A stretch of 64,000 bases of DNA from the NCBI GenBank assembly GCA_016928995.1, contig JAFGJS010000151.1, positions 1 to 64,000 on the forward strand. Direction: 5' to 3'. The position numbers and the translations under genes were made by a program. Source of the DNA: Candidatus Sumerlaeota bacterium (GTDB lineage: Bacteria; Sumerlaeota; Sumerlaeia; JAFGJS01). Positions 55,866 to 64,000 of this stretch are shown piece after piece. The notes beneath the pieces were generated by a model that had not been told where the DNA came from, did not search any database, and worked only from the letters and a program-made list of their open reading frames with translations. Every line of letters starts with the position of its first letter. Positions within the stretch are counted from its first letter, which is position 1.

Positions 55866-56435
55866 ATGAAAGTGCTTCAATTAAATCACACGGGCGGCGC
55901 CCCTGAGCAACCGGACAACTGGGAGATTGAATTCCAATGGCCCGCTGATGCCAAGGCTCTGAGCATCATCCGGGACTGTGTGCGGTGCGTGTTGCATGGC
56001 GTGGGTTCCAGCGTGTGCGAAGATGATATGCATAAAATTGAACTGAGCGTGGACGAAGCGTGCACCAATGTCGTTTTGCATGCATACGCGGAGGAGATCG
56101 ACCGCAAGGAATCGGCGCCCTGCTCCATTCGCATCGCCATGCGGCTGTTGCATGACCGGATCGACATCGAGGTTTCCGACAGCGGGCGCGGCGACAGACT
56201 CGGACCGCATCTGGGCTTTGATGAAGCGTCGCTGTCGCTTTATGGTCAAACGGATACGGAAGATTCGTCGGGCGTCAACCGCCCTCATGGCCTGGGCATT
56301 TTCATCATTAAAAAATGCATGGATGAGGTCAGCCTGAATTATCCTCACCCGCGCGGCACACGGCTGCGCATGACCAAATTCATCCATCCCGCCAGTAAAG
56401 ACCGGTCGCCGGCTTCCCCTGCCGAGCTTTACTGA
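55866..56435 (+). CDS. RsbW-like anti-sigma factor serine kinase
   Basis: A 189-residue GHKL ATPase. The N-box is IELSVDEACTNVVLHAYAEE near residue 59, the G1 box IEVSDSGRGD near 100 and the G2-like PHGLGIFIIKK near 138. Partner-switching kinases of this type phosphorylate STAS proteins and hold a sigma factor or other target. A GTG at 55854 extends the frame and overlaps the STAS stop; the ATG at 55866 is preferred. No sigma factor gene is adjacent. Confidence 0.9.
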   Translation: MKVLQLNHTGGAPEQPDNWEIEFQWPADAKALSIIRDCVRCVLHGVGSSVCEDDMHKIELSVDEACTNVVLHAYAEEIDRKESAPCSIRIAMRLLHDRIDIEVSDSGRGDRLGPHLGFDEASLSLYGQTDTEDSSGVNRPHGLGIFIIKKCMDEVSLNYPHPRGTRLRMTKFIHPASKDRSPASPAELY

Positions 56436-56502
56436 ACGCCGCTCATGCCTTGAGCTCCGTTTTATTGCATAGGGACATCCAAAAATATACAGGCTTCGTT
56501 CT

Positions 56503-57231
56503 TCAGGCGTCTGGTTCATCCGGCGCCTGGCGAATCAGAGCGAAAGGGGTTTGCTCGTCGGTCTGGCCGCAAGGATTGTCCTTCATGATTTTCTGGATCA
56601 GCTCTTTATCGATGCCGGGCGTGGCGCCCAAACACCAGGAGCCGCCGATGTCATTGATATCCATCACTGCCGCCTCAAGTCCGCTGGCGGCCTTGACCCG
56701 TTCCGCGACCTGCGCCGGATCCTTCGGCCCCATGATCACGCAATCCGGCTGAAGCGGACTCGTGCCGGCGGCGTCGATCGTGGCGGCTTGCATGCCGGCG
56801 ATACGATAAAAATCCCCTTTACGCCCGATGAGTTTGCCGAATGCGCCAACGGCGGCGGCGAACAGAATGCGCAACGAGCCGCATTCATTAATCGCGCATT
56901 GCATTGAGGAGGGACGCCGCAGACCAGTGCCGTAGGGCACCTTGGCGACAAAGCGCCAAAGGATGCGGGCGAGCAGCCCGATCTTCATCTCGCTTTCCCG
57001 GATCGCGCGGCCTTGTGTGACCGCGACAACCTTTTCGCTGACGCTAATCCAATCGCCCGGCTGCTGCACGGAAGCGGCGTAGCGTTGAATGACCTCGGCG
57101 ATGTCGTCGTCGCAAGTGATTAAATGAGTCTTAACCGGTATGCGCACCCAATTCCGCCCATCCACTTCAATGTTCAGCTTACGTTTCGGATTGGCTTGCG
57201 GCGCGGAATGTTGATCGACGGCGTCAGTCAC
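56503..57231 (-). CDS. CofE-like (F420 gamma-glutamyl ligase family) protein
   Basis: A 242-residue protein resembling coenzyme F420-0:L-glutamate ligase. Family-like parts are PGDWISVSEKVVAVTQGRAI near residue 58 and a late AAVMDINDIGGSWCLG. No other F420 genes are present, so the substrate may differ. A TTG at 57333 extends the frame, but the GTG at 57231 has AGGAG nine bases upstream and gives the family length. It faces the STAS-RsbW genes tail to tail and diverges from the kinase gene. Confidence 0.65.
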   Translation of the reverse strand: MTDAVDQHSAPQANPKRKLNIEVDGRNWVRIPVKTHLITCDDDIAEVIQRYAASVQQPGDWISVSEKVVAVTQGRAIRESEMKIGLLARILWRFVAKVPYGTGLRRPSSMQCAINECGSLRILFAAAVGAFGKLIGRKGDFYRIAGMQAATIDAAGTSPLQPDCVIMGPKDPAQVAERVKAASGLEAAVMDINDIGGSWCLGATPGIDKELIQKIMKDNPCGQTDEQTPFALIRQAPDEPDA

Positions 57232-57491
57232 GGAAGCAATCTCCTGGTCAGAGGGGCATGCAAAACCTTCGCATACCACGATGAACGGCGTCAACTGATT
57301 CTGGAAGATCGCAATGGAATGTTCCGGTTTCAAAGCATCAGCGTCTTCGATCAGCGATCTACGACATCAAATCTCGGCCTTCTCATTTCTCTTTATTTAT
57401 CAGTTGATTTGATTAAAGAACAACGCATTTTTTGCCGTTAGGAAAGAAAAAGCATCCGCCACCGTCTTCATACGACGAGCATAAACGTATC

Positions 57492-60400
57492 ATGGAGAGA
57501 CTTCCAATCGTGCGCAGCAAGTTCTTCAACATGCTGGAATTCCGGCTGGGCGCCAGTTTCGCGGCGCTGGCCATTATCATTGGCGGACTCTTCATGCTTG
57601 CGTTGTTGTATTCGCTGGAAATCAAATTGCGCCAGGATATGATGGACCGCCTGTCCGACGCCGTCAGATTGGCGACTGCAAATCTCAACGTGGAGCTCCA
57701 CGCCACGCTCACGAGCCCTGAACAGGAAGAGAGCGCGGCGTATGAATCCATTCAATCCTATTTGGAAAAAATACATGATAGCAACACCAAGCTGATTTAT
57801 CTGTACACCATGCGCCAGGATCAGGAGGGCATTCCATATTTCGTGGTCGATGCGGATGTGCCGGCCGACAATCGAGTCGAGATCGCCCATTGGGGTGAAC
57901 GTTACGAAGATCCCTCGTCCGAGATGCTCGAGGCATTCACGACGACAGAACCGTATGTGGCGGAAAAAGCGTTCACCACGGATGAATGGGGCACGGTGAT
58001 ATCCGCCTATGCGCCGCTTTACACCCCGGACGGAAAGCGCGACGGGATTCTCGGCATCGATATGCAGGTGAACGATGTCATCGCGTACCAACGCCATTAT
58101 TATCTGATCGTGATCGCGCTTTACTCGATCGCCGTGCTCGCCGCGATCATCTGCGGTATGCTGATGGGACGCTTTTTGGCGCGCCCAATCATCCAACTCT
58201 GCGATGGAGCCGAGGCGCTGACTCGCGGAGAATCAAACCGTCGTTTTGAATGCAAGACAAGCGACGAGCTCGGGCAATTGGCGATGGCTTTGAATGTCAT
58301 GGCCGAACACGCGCAGCTCGAACGCAATGAATTGAATCAAGTGCTGCGGCGGCAAGTGGAGAAACTCTCCAAGGCAAACCAAGCTCTCGAGGAAAACGAG
58401 GGGATGCTCCGGCAGATCACTGCGTCTGCGCAGGACGCCATCATCATGACCGATTCGCAGGGAATTGTGACCTTCTGGAGCCCGGCGGCGGAACGCATTT
58501 TCGGACCGCCAGAGCAGGAGGCCGTCGGCGAAACGCTCCAGTCTTTGATCGTCCCGCCGCAGGAATATGAAGCTTTTCAGCTCTGCTTTCTTTCATACTT
58601 ATCGGACGATGTAAAGATGACTCCTGGAGAGTGCTCACGGCTGCGAAGCATTCATTCCTCCGGACGGCTGCTGACGGTCGAACTTTCCATCGCCCGGCTA
58701 TGGGTGCGCAAACAGCGCTGTCTGCTGGGTATTTTCCGCGACGTGACGGAGCGCGAGGAATATGAAACGCAACTGCGAAATACGAAGGAAGAGGCTGAGT
58801 TTCTCAATCGCGATCTGGAACAGGCGATTGCGCGAGCGAACCAACTGGCATTTGAAGCGGAAGCGGCGAACTGCGCGAAAAGCGAGTTTCTGGCCAATAT
58901 GAGCCATGAAATCCGCACGCCGATGAACGGCATCATCGGCATGTCGAATTTACTGCTGGACACGGAACTCAACAGCGAGCAATTCGATTTCGCGAAAACG
59001 ATCGTGAGCAGCGCCGAATCCCTGCTGCGGTTGATCAATGACATTCTCGACTTTTCCAAAATCGAGGCGGGCAAGCTGGATCTTGAGTATATTGAATTCG
59101 ATCTGCGGAAAACAATCGAAGAAATGTCGGATGCGCTGGCGTTTCGTGCGCACGAGAAAAATCTTGAACTGGTGTGCGTGATCGACACAAAGACGCCATC
59201 CTATCTACAGGGAGATCCTGGACGCTTGCGGCAAATAATCACCAACCTGATCGGCAATGCGATCAAATTCACCCATCAAGGCGATGTGACGTTGAACGTG
59301 GCGGTGCGCGAAGAAAGCGATGATAAAACAGAACTCCTCTTTGAAGTGCATGACACCGGCATTGGCATCCAGGAAGATCAAAGCCGGAAACTCTTCCAAG
59401 CCTTCACCCAGGCAGACTCATCGACGACACGCAAATACGGCGGAACAGGCCTGGGATTGGCCATCTGCCGTCAATTGGCGGAGAAGATGGAAGGCGAAAT
59501 TGGCGCGCGCAACAACGCAGCCGGCGGCGCCACATTCTGGTTTACGGCCCGTTTGCGCAAATTGAGCGCTAAGCGTGTGCAGGAACTCCAGCAAAACTCG
59601 GCCGCGGCAATCTCGTTAAATGACGTTCGCGTTCTATTGGTGGAGACCAGCGAAACGAGCCGCCGCATGTTGCGGTTGTATTTGACCGAATACCAATGCC
59701 AGGTTGATGATGTCAGCAATCCATCCGCTGCGCTTGACAAAATCCGCCAGGCCGTCGCGGACGGGCGGCCGTATGCCATCGCGCTTCTCGCCATGCAACT
59801 GCCGGATATGTCCGGCGATGAACTGGGCGAACAGATCAAGCAGGATCCCGCGATCTGCGGCACGCGTCTGATTTCACTAACCTCTTTCGGCAAACGCGGC
59901 GACGCCAAGCGGCTGGAAAAAATCGGATTCTCCGCCTACTTAACCAAGCCCGTGAAACCATCGCATCTGCGGGAATGTTTGCACGAGGTGCTTAGCGAAA
60001 AGCATGATCAAACCGGCAAGCCTCGTGAACAGCTCATTACGCGGCACTCGCTGCGTGAGAAGTTCGACAAACGATTCCATGTCCTCCTGGCGGAAGACAA
60101 CCTGGTGAACCAACGCGTGGCGGTTAAAGTGCTGGAAAAACTCGGATGCAGCGTCGATGTGGCCAACGACGGTCTGGAAGCGATTGAAGCGCTCAAACGA
60201 CGCGATTATGACGCTGTGCTGATGGACCTGCAAATGCCGCGGCTTAATGGCCTGGAAGCCACTCAACGAATCCGTGATCCGGAAACCGGCGTGCGCAATC
60301 CGCAAATCCCCGTTATCGCCATGACGGCCAGCGCCATGTCCGACGACCGTCATCGATGCCTTGCCGCAGGAATGAACGACTACATCTCCAAGCCATTTAA

Positions 60401-60863
60401 ACCGGATACTCTGCTTGAGAAATTGCAGTGCATCCGATCATCGGCGGCTGTACGCGACTCCTCCGATTCCGAGCGCACGCAAGCGCTGCATGAAAACGCG
60501 GTGGTTTTTCAAAAAGACAAACTGCGCAAGCGGTTGCTTGACGATGAAGAGTTGGTCCGCGAAATCGTGCAGTTATTCCTCAAAGAGTCGCCGCGCTTGA
60601 TCGAATCCTTGCACGACGCCTATGATCAAGGCGATCATCACAAGATGTATGCACTGGCGCATCAAATCGAGGGTTCAGCAGGCAGTATCGACGCGGACGC
60701 CATGCAGCATGCGGCGCATGAATTGAGCACGCTGGCCGCTGATGGCGGCGATCCGCGGAAGATCAAGGCGTCATTCGAAAAACTCATCGCGAATTATTCG
60801 GCGCTGGATGAACACTTAAAGCAATGTGGATATCAATCGGAGCCAACGTCACAAACCGCGTAA
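57492..60863 (+). CDS. Hybrid sensor histidine kinase with HPt domain
   Basis: About 1123 residues. In order: a membrane helix (10-35), an outside sensor domain (40-215), a second helix, HAMP, PAS (about 305-420), HisKA with MSHEIRTPMNG near 470, HATPase, a degenerate receiver (about 711-830), a true receiver with LLAEDN near 864 and MDLQMPRLNG near 910, and HPt with AHQIEGSAGS near 1056. In the degenerate receiver the acceptor Asp is Ala (LLAMQLPDMSG). Start is uncertain: ATG 57492 is used; GTG 57510 has GGAGAG upstream; TTG 57432 is the longest. Confidence 0.93.
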   Translation: MERLPIVRSKFFNMLEFRLGASFAALAIIIGGLFMLALLYSLEIKLRQDMMDRLSDAVRLATANLNVELHATLTSPEQEESAAYESIQSYLEKIHDSNTKLIYLYTMRQDQEGIPYFVVDADVPADNRVEIAHWGERYEDPSSEMLEAFTTTEPYVAEKAFTTDEWGTVISAYAPLYTPDGKRDGILGIDMQVNDVIAYQRHYYLIVIALYSIAVLAAIICGMLMGRFLARPIIQLCDGAEALTRGESNRRFECKTSDELGQLAMALNVMAEHAQLERNELNQVLRRQVEKLSKANQALEENEGMLRQITASAQDAIIMTDSQGIVTFWSPAAERIFGPPEQEAVGETLQSLIVPPQEYEAFQLCFLSYLSDDVKMTPGECSRLRSIHSSGRLLTVELSIARLWVRKQRCLLGIFRDVTEREEYETQLRNTKEEAEFLNRDLEQAIARANQLAFEAEAANCAKSEFLANMSHEIRTPMNGIIGMSNLLLDTELNSEQFDFAKTIVSSAESLLRLINDILDFSKIEAGKLDLEYIEFDLRKTIEEMSDALAFRAHEKNLELVCVIDTKTPSYLQGDPGRLRQIITNLIGNAIKFTHQGDVTLNVAVREESDDKTELLFEVHDTGIGIQEDQSRKLFQAFTQADSSTTRKYGGTGLGLAICRQLAEKMEGEIGARNNAAGGATFWFTARLRKLSAKRVQELQQNSAAAISLNDVRVLLVETSETSRRMLRLYLTEYQCQVDDVSNPSAALDKIRQAVADGRPYAIALLAMQLPDMSGDELGEQIKQDPAICGTRLISLTSFGKRGDAKRLEKIGFSAYLTKPVKPSHLRECLHEVLSEKHDQTGKPREQLITRHSLREKFDKRFHVLLAEDNLVNQRVAVKVLEKLGCSVDVANDGLEAIEALKRRDYDAVLMDLQMPRLNGLEATQRIRDPETGVRNPQIPVIAMTASAMSDDRHRCLAAGMNDYISKPFKPDTLLEKLQCIRSSAAVRDSSDSERTQALHENAVVFQKDKLRKRLLDDEELVREIVQLFLKESPRLIESLHDAYDQGDHHKMYALAHQIEGSAGSIDADAMQHAAHELSTLAADGGDPRKIKASFEKLIANYSALDEHLKQCGYQSEPTSQTA

Positions 60864-60881
60864 AATCGAGGATGCAAAACG

Positions 60882-62087
60882 ATGAAAGTGCTGATAGCGG
60901 AAGATGACATTGTTTCAGGGCAGCTGCTGTCGCGCTTGCTGAAAAAATGGGCGCTGGAGGCGGTTGAAACCCAGGACGGCGCTCAGGCATGGCGCGCGCT
61001 GGAAAACGATCCGGAAATTCAACTGCTCATCACGGATTGGATGATGCCCGAGATGGACGGATTGACGCTGGTGAAAAAGGCGCGCTCCCAGGAACGTGAA
61101 AAATATCTGCATATCATCATGCTGACCGCCAAAAGTTCGCATCAGGATTTGCTGGACGGGTTGAACGCCGGAGCGGACACCTTCTTGAATAAGCCTTTCG
61201 ACGCCGCGGAACTCGAAGCGCACGTGCGTGTGGCCAAGCGAATGGTGGAATTGGAAGATCGAACCATGCGTCAATTGGAGGAGTTGCGCGAAAAAAACAA
61301 TCACATCCGCAACGATCTGGAAGCCGCACGCCGCATTCAGCAAGCCCTTCTGCCGCAAGAAGCGCCATCCGCAGGACGCTACGAGTTCAGCTGGGTCTTC
61401 GATTCCTGCGACGCGGTCGCCGGCGACATGCTGAATATCTTCCCCTTGGATGAAAGTCACGTTGGTTTTTACGTGTTGGATGTGGCGGGGCACGGCGTCC
61501 AAGCCGCGCTGCTCTCCGTCTCGCTCAGCCATCTGCTCGATCCCATGCCTCATCGCGCGGGACTCCTGAAGCGCCGCGTCGAATCTGAGCCGGGCTATGA
61601 AATCGTGGAGCCGAGAAACGTGGCGGATGAGTTGAACTGCCAGTTTGAAAAACTGGGCCACACCGGCGTTTTTTTCACGATGATTTACGGCATCATCGAC
61701 ACGCGCCAGCATGCCTTGACCTATACGCGCACGGGACATCCGCATCCCGTGATCGTCGACAGCGAAGGCGCCCGGTCATTGGGATACTGCGAAGGACTGC
61801 CGATCGGAGTGGATGAGAGCGCGGTTTTCGAGCAAAAAACCATTGAATTCAAACCCGGAGATCAACTGTTTGTCTACACTGACGGCGTGGACGAAATCGC
61901 AGACGCGGAAGGAAACATCCTCGGCGCCGAAGGTGTGCGCCGCCTGTTGAATCAAACGAAAAACCAGCCGATCCGGAAAGCGGTGATGAGTCTGCGCGGC
62001 GCCCTTCAGGAGTACGTCGCTCCCAATCCGCAACTCGACGACATCACGATCCTCGGCATCCGCCTTAAAACCGTGAATGAACCATAG
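60882..62087 (+). CDS. Response regulator with PP2C phosphatase output
   Basis: A 401-residue protein. The receiver domain (1-120) has IAEDD, the acceptor in ITDWMMPEMDG near residue 51 and LNKPF near 103. A coiled linker (125-155) joins it to an RsbU-type PP2C domain with VAGDMLNIF, VLDVAGHGVQAAL and VYTDGVDEIA. It should be phosphorylated by the kinase 18 bases upstream and then dephosphorylate a STAS protein, probably the one at 55468-55857. That link is inferred from gene order and domains. Confidence 0.93.
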   Translation: MKVLIAEDDIVSGQLLSRLLKKWALEAVETQDGAQAWRALENDPEIQLLITDWMMPEMDGLTLVKKARSQEREKYLHIIMLTAKSSHQDLLDGLNAGADTFLNKPFDAAELEAHVRVAKRMVELEDRTMRQLEELREKNNHIRNDLEAARRIQQALLPQEAPSAGRYEFSWVFDSCDAVAGDMLNIFPLDESHVGFYVLDVAGHGVQAALLSVSLSHLLDPMPHRAGLLKRRVESEPGYEIVEPRNVADELNCQFEKLGHTGVFFTMIYGIIDTRQHALTYTRTGHPHPVIVDSEGARSLGYCEGLPIGVDESAVFEQKTIEFKPGDQLFVYTDGVDEIADAEGNILGAEGVRRLLNQTKNQPIRKAVMSLRGALQEYVAPNPQLDDITILGIRLKTVNEP

Positions 62088-62201
62088 CAAAAGCCTTTCG
62101 TTATTGTGACTCGTCGGCTGCAACGATTTTTGCTTGCTTCAAAGTGAGACTCGCGTCAACATTCCATCCAAAGAAATGTGAATCCCAATCGAGTCGCTGG
62201 C

Positions 62202-64000
62202 ATGACCCATTCTGAACAGAACCAGCAGCAACCATCGCCGCAGCCCGATCCCGCCGCAATGAGTCAATCGTCTTCCGCGGCGGAATTGGAACTGGATCGC
62301 GATCAGGACAGCGCGCCGCAGTCAAAAAACGATGCGTTGCGCGGACAAACCGGCGCTCCCTTTGCGCCGTCACAACCGCGTCTTGACGAATCATACGATC
62401 TCCCGCCGCAAGGCGCAAAACCCGCGTTGCAGCTGCCCTTCACGGCGCACCTCACGGCTCTGCTGTTCGCCTTGCTGGCCCTGGGCATGGTGCTGAGCAC
62501 ATATCGCGGCCAGGGCTGGACCTGGGATGAGGCGTATTATCTGAAGCCGTCGCAAAATGCGGTTGAATTCTGGACGCGTCTGTTGCGCGGCGATTTCCGG
62601 GGCGCCTCAATCCGCGAGGCGGCGTTGTTTTATTTCGGCAATCATGTGGATCCCGGCAAGCAATCCACCTATCTCCCGGCGGCGAAGTACGCCGTCCGGC
62701 AAATCGTCAGCGTAAAGCCGGACGTGAATAAGCGGCTCGATCAGGTGACGAACGAAGATATCGACCGGCATCCTGTCCGGCGGCAGGATTTGCAGAAGTT
62801 CTGGAACGGCCAGGGATTCCCCGGCGAACTGGTTGACAATACGCCGGAGGCGCCGCCCCTGACCAAGTACCTGGAGGGATTAAGCCTGCGGCAGCTGCAT
62901 CGAGAACCGCTGCCGCTGTGGATTCCGCGCCTGCCGTCGGCCGTAATGTTCGCCCTGACGCTCTATCTGATTGTCTTGCTGGCCGAGGCTTATTTCAGCC
63001 GTTCGGCCGCGGTTTTCGCCGCCCTTTTATATCTGACGCTCCCGCGTGTGCTCGGACATGCGCACTTCGCCGTCACGGACACCGCCACTGCGTTCATCAT
63101 GCTGCTTTGCGTCTATTGCTTTCTGCGCGGACTGGCTTCATGGCGTTGGGCCGTGGCGTTCGGCGTGGCGCTGGGATTGGCGCTGCTCACGCGCATTCAC
63201 GCCGTTTTGCTGCCTGCCGCGCTGCTGCCCTGGGCGTTGATCTTCCGCCGCAAACAAAGCGTGAACAACCTCTACGCCATGCTGCTGCTTGCGCCGGCCG
63301 TCTGGATCGCGCTCTGGCCTTGGCTCTGGTTCGACACGCCGGAAATAATCATGGATTACGTGCGGTATTTCCTGCAACACTCCCCCACGCGCACTTTTTA
63401 CCTGGGCCAAGTGTGGGGCCAGCAATTCCCGCAAGCGCCGTGGCATTACGCGCCGGTGATGATCGCCGCCACCACGCCGTTGCTCACGCTCACGCTGCTG
63501 GCGTTCGGGCTGCTGCGCGGCGTATTACGATCCTGGCGCGAACCGCATTCGGCGCTCTTCCTGCTCATGATCGCGGTGAATCTGGCGATGTTCATGCGCC
63601 CGAGCGCGGCGAAATACGACGGCGTGCGGCTTTTCCTGCCGGCCTATCCCTGGATGGCGCTGCTGGGCGGCGCGTTCTGCGCCTGGCTGCTGCGGCAGGT
63701 CAGCCTGATGCCGTTGAGCGAAGGCTCGCGCTGGTCGAAGCGCGACCTGGCGACGTGTCTCTTCGGCGCGCTGATCATCATCTCCGGCGCATGCAGCATC
63801 GCGCTGGCCTGGCCGCGATTCCTCTCCTATTACAATGTCATCGTAGCGGCGCAGGACAGCGAACAGCGCTTGCCGTATCACACCCTCGATGGATTTAGCT
63901 CCATTCGAACGATGCCTTTTAATCGCACCGGTTTTGAAACGACCTACTGGTGCGACGCGGTTGATGAGGAAGTCGAACGCTGGTTGCGCGAGGAATTGCC
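62202..64000 (+). CDS. GT-C glycosyltransferase (PMT/ArnT-like), 3' partial
   Basis: An open frame of 599 codons runs off the window. The first 80 residues are polar, Gln/Ser/Pro-rich and probably disordered. A hydrophobic helix follows near 85-105, then WTWDEAYYL near 108 with the Asp-Glu pair typical of GT-C enzymes. At least eight more membrane helices follow (for example near 245-265, 270-330, 345-370 and 425-450). It should transfer a sugar from a polyprenyl carrier on the outer face of the membrane. The start is the ATG at 62202; the ribosome site is weak. Confidence 0.8.
   Translation, partial: MTHSEQNQQQPSPQPDPAAMSQSSSAAELELDRDQDSAPQSKNDALRGQTGAPFAPSQPRLDESYDLPPQGAKPALQLPFTAHLTALLFALLALGMVLSTYRGQGWTWDEAYYLKPSQNAVEFWTRLLRGDFRGASIREAALFYFGNHVDPGKQSTYLPAAKYAVRQIVSVKPDVNKRLDQVTNEDIDRHPVRRQDLQKFWNGQGFPGELVDNTPEAPPLTKYLEGLSLRQLHREPLPLWIPRLPSAVMFALTLYLIVLLAEAYFSRSAAVFAALLYLTLPRVLGHAHFAVTDTATAFIMLLCVYCFLRGLASWRWAVAFGVALGLALLTRIHAVLLPAALLPWALIFRRKQSVNNLYAMLLLAPAVWIALWPWLWFDTPEIIMDYVRYFLQHSPTRTFYLGQVWGQQFPQAPWHYAPVMIAATTPLLTLTLLAFGLLRGVLRSWREPHSALFLLMIAVNLAMFMRPSAAKYDGVRLFLPAYPWMALLGGAFCAWLLRQVSLMPLSEGSRWSKRDLATCLFGALIIISGACSIALAWPRFLSYYNVIVAAQDSEQRLPYHTLDGFSSIRTMPFNRTGFETTYWCDAVDEEVERWLREEL

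Noticed and set aside
62918-63898. 326-codon plus-strand frame near the window end
   Set aside because: It is out of frame with the open frame from 62202, which has the GT-C motif and membrane helices. The 326-codon frame is a shadow.
1-64000. tRNA or rRNA genes
   Set aside because: No T-loop-type GGTTCGAATCC motif with a matching acceptor stem and no rRNA-like stretch was found by eye in the intergenic regions. A covariance-model search would settle it.

Overview
The window is about 64 kb from a bacterial chromosome with moderately high GC. It is gene-dense and carries housekeeping genes: polA, coaE, rho, rpmE, topA, hslV, an HU gene and a phosphofructokinase. It also has a flagellar filament cluster, dTDP-sugar genes and a large moxR/von Willebrand factor A (vWA) cluster. 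Two flagellins, FliD, FlaG and FliS show a motile cell. The dTDP-hexose genes and membrane-bearing vWA proteins fit a diderm. The mix (four-gene moxR cluster, caspase-like C13 protein, many PP2C/RsbU-type phosphatases, CACAGAG/CGCGGAG-type intergenic repeats) resembles uncultivated or PVC-like environmental lineages. That placement is inference; no rRNA or tRNA was found to anchor it.

Layout. 0.2-9 kb: an FHA-GAF-PP2C phosphatase on the + strand, then - strand genes for an SGNH hydrolase, a phosphofructokinase, a membrane-anchored PAPS-type sulfotransferase overlapping a small membrane protein, and two tandem arylsulfotransferase-like membrane proteins. 9.3-15.2 kb (+): polA, coaE, a hypothetical, rho, rpmE and a clear terminator. 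15.3-18.3 kb (+): a single-chain type IIG restriction-methylase with an AT-rich specificity segment. 18.3-18.9 kb: a non-coding tract with a TACTCG palindrome. 18.9-20.4 kb (+): a ChlI-like AAA+ ATPase. 20.4-22.9 kb (-): rfbC-rfbA-rfbB. 23.1-31.2 kb (-): an RsbU-like phosphatase, fliS, fliD, flaG and two flagellin genes, with a near-perfect sigma-28 promoter before one flagellin.

31.6-38.7 kb: a GT4 glycosyltransferase and a small membrane protein (-), then a metallophosphoesterase-PHP fusion, topA-hslV (overlapping) and HU (+), ending at a bidirectional terminator. 38.7-50.8 kb (-): C13-like protein, an inserted GxxExxY gene, moxR, DUF58, BatA-like vWA, a 1388-residue low-complexity membrane protein and a vWA/GATase-like protein. 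51.0-53.2 kb (-): an alpha/alpha-toroid protein interrupted by a GspE-N/MshEN-like domain. 53.2-55.2 kb (-): cytosine methyltransferase, HNH endonuclease and Vsr. 55.5-62.1 kb: STAS and RsbW-like proteins, a CofE-like protein on the opposite strand, a hybrid histidine kinase with HPt, and a REC-PP2C phosphatase. Together these form a probable phosphorelay-to-partner-switching module. 62.2 kb to the end (+): a GT-C glycosyltransferase running off the window.

The most unusual items are the GspE-N/MshEN insertion in the toroid protein, the metallophosphoesterase-PHP fusion, the mosaic type IIG enzyme, the sulfation gene group, and the inverted repeat around the GxxExxY gene inside the moxR neighbourhood.
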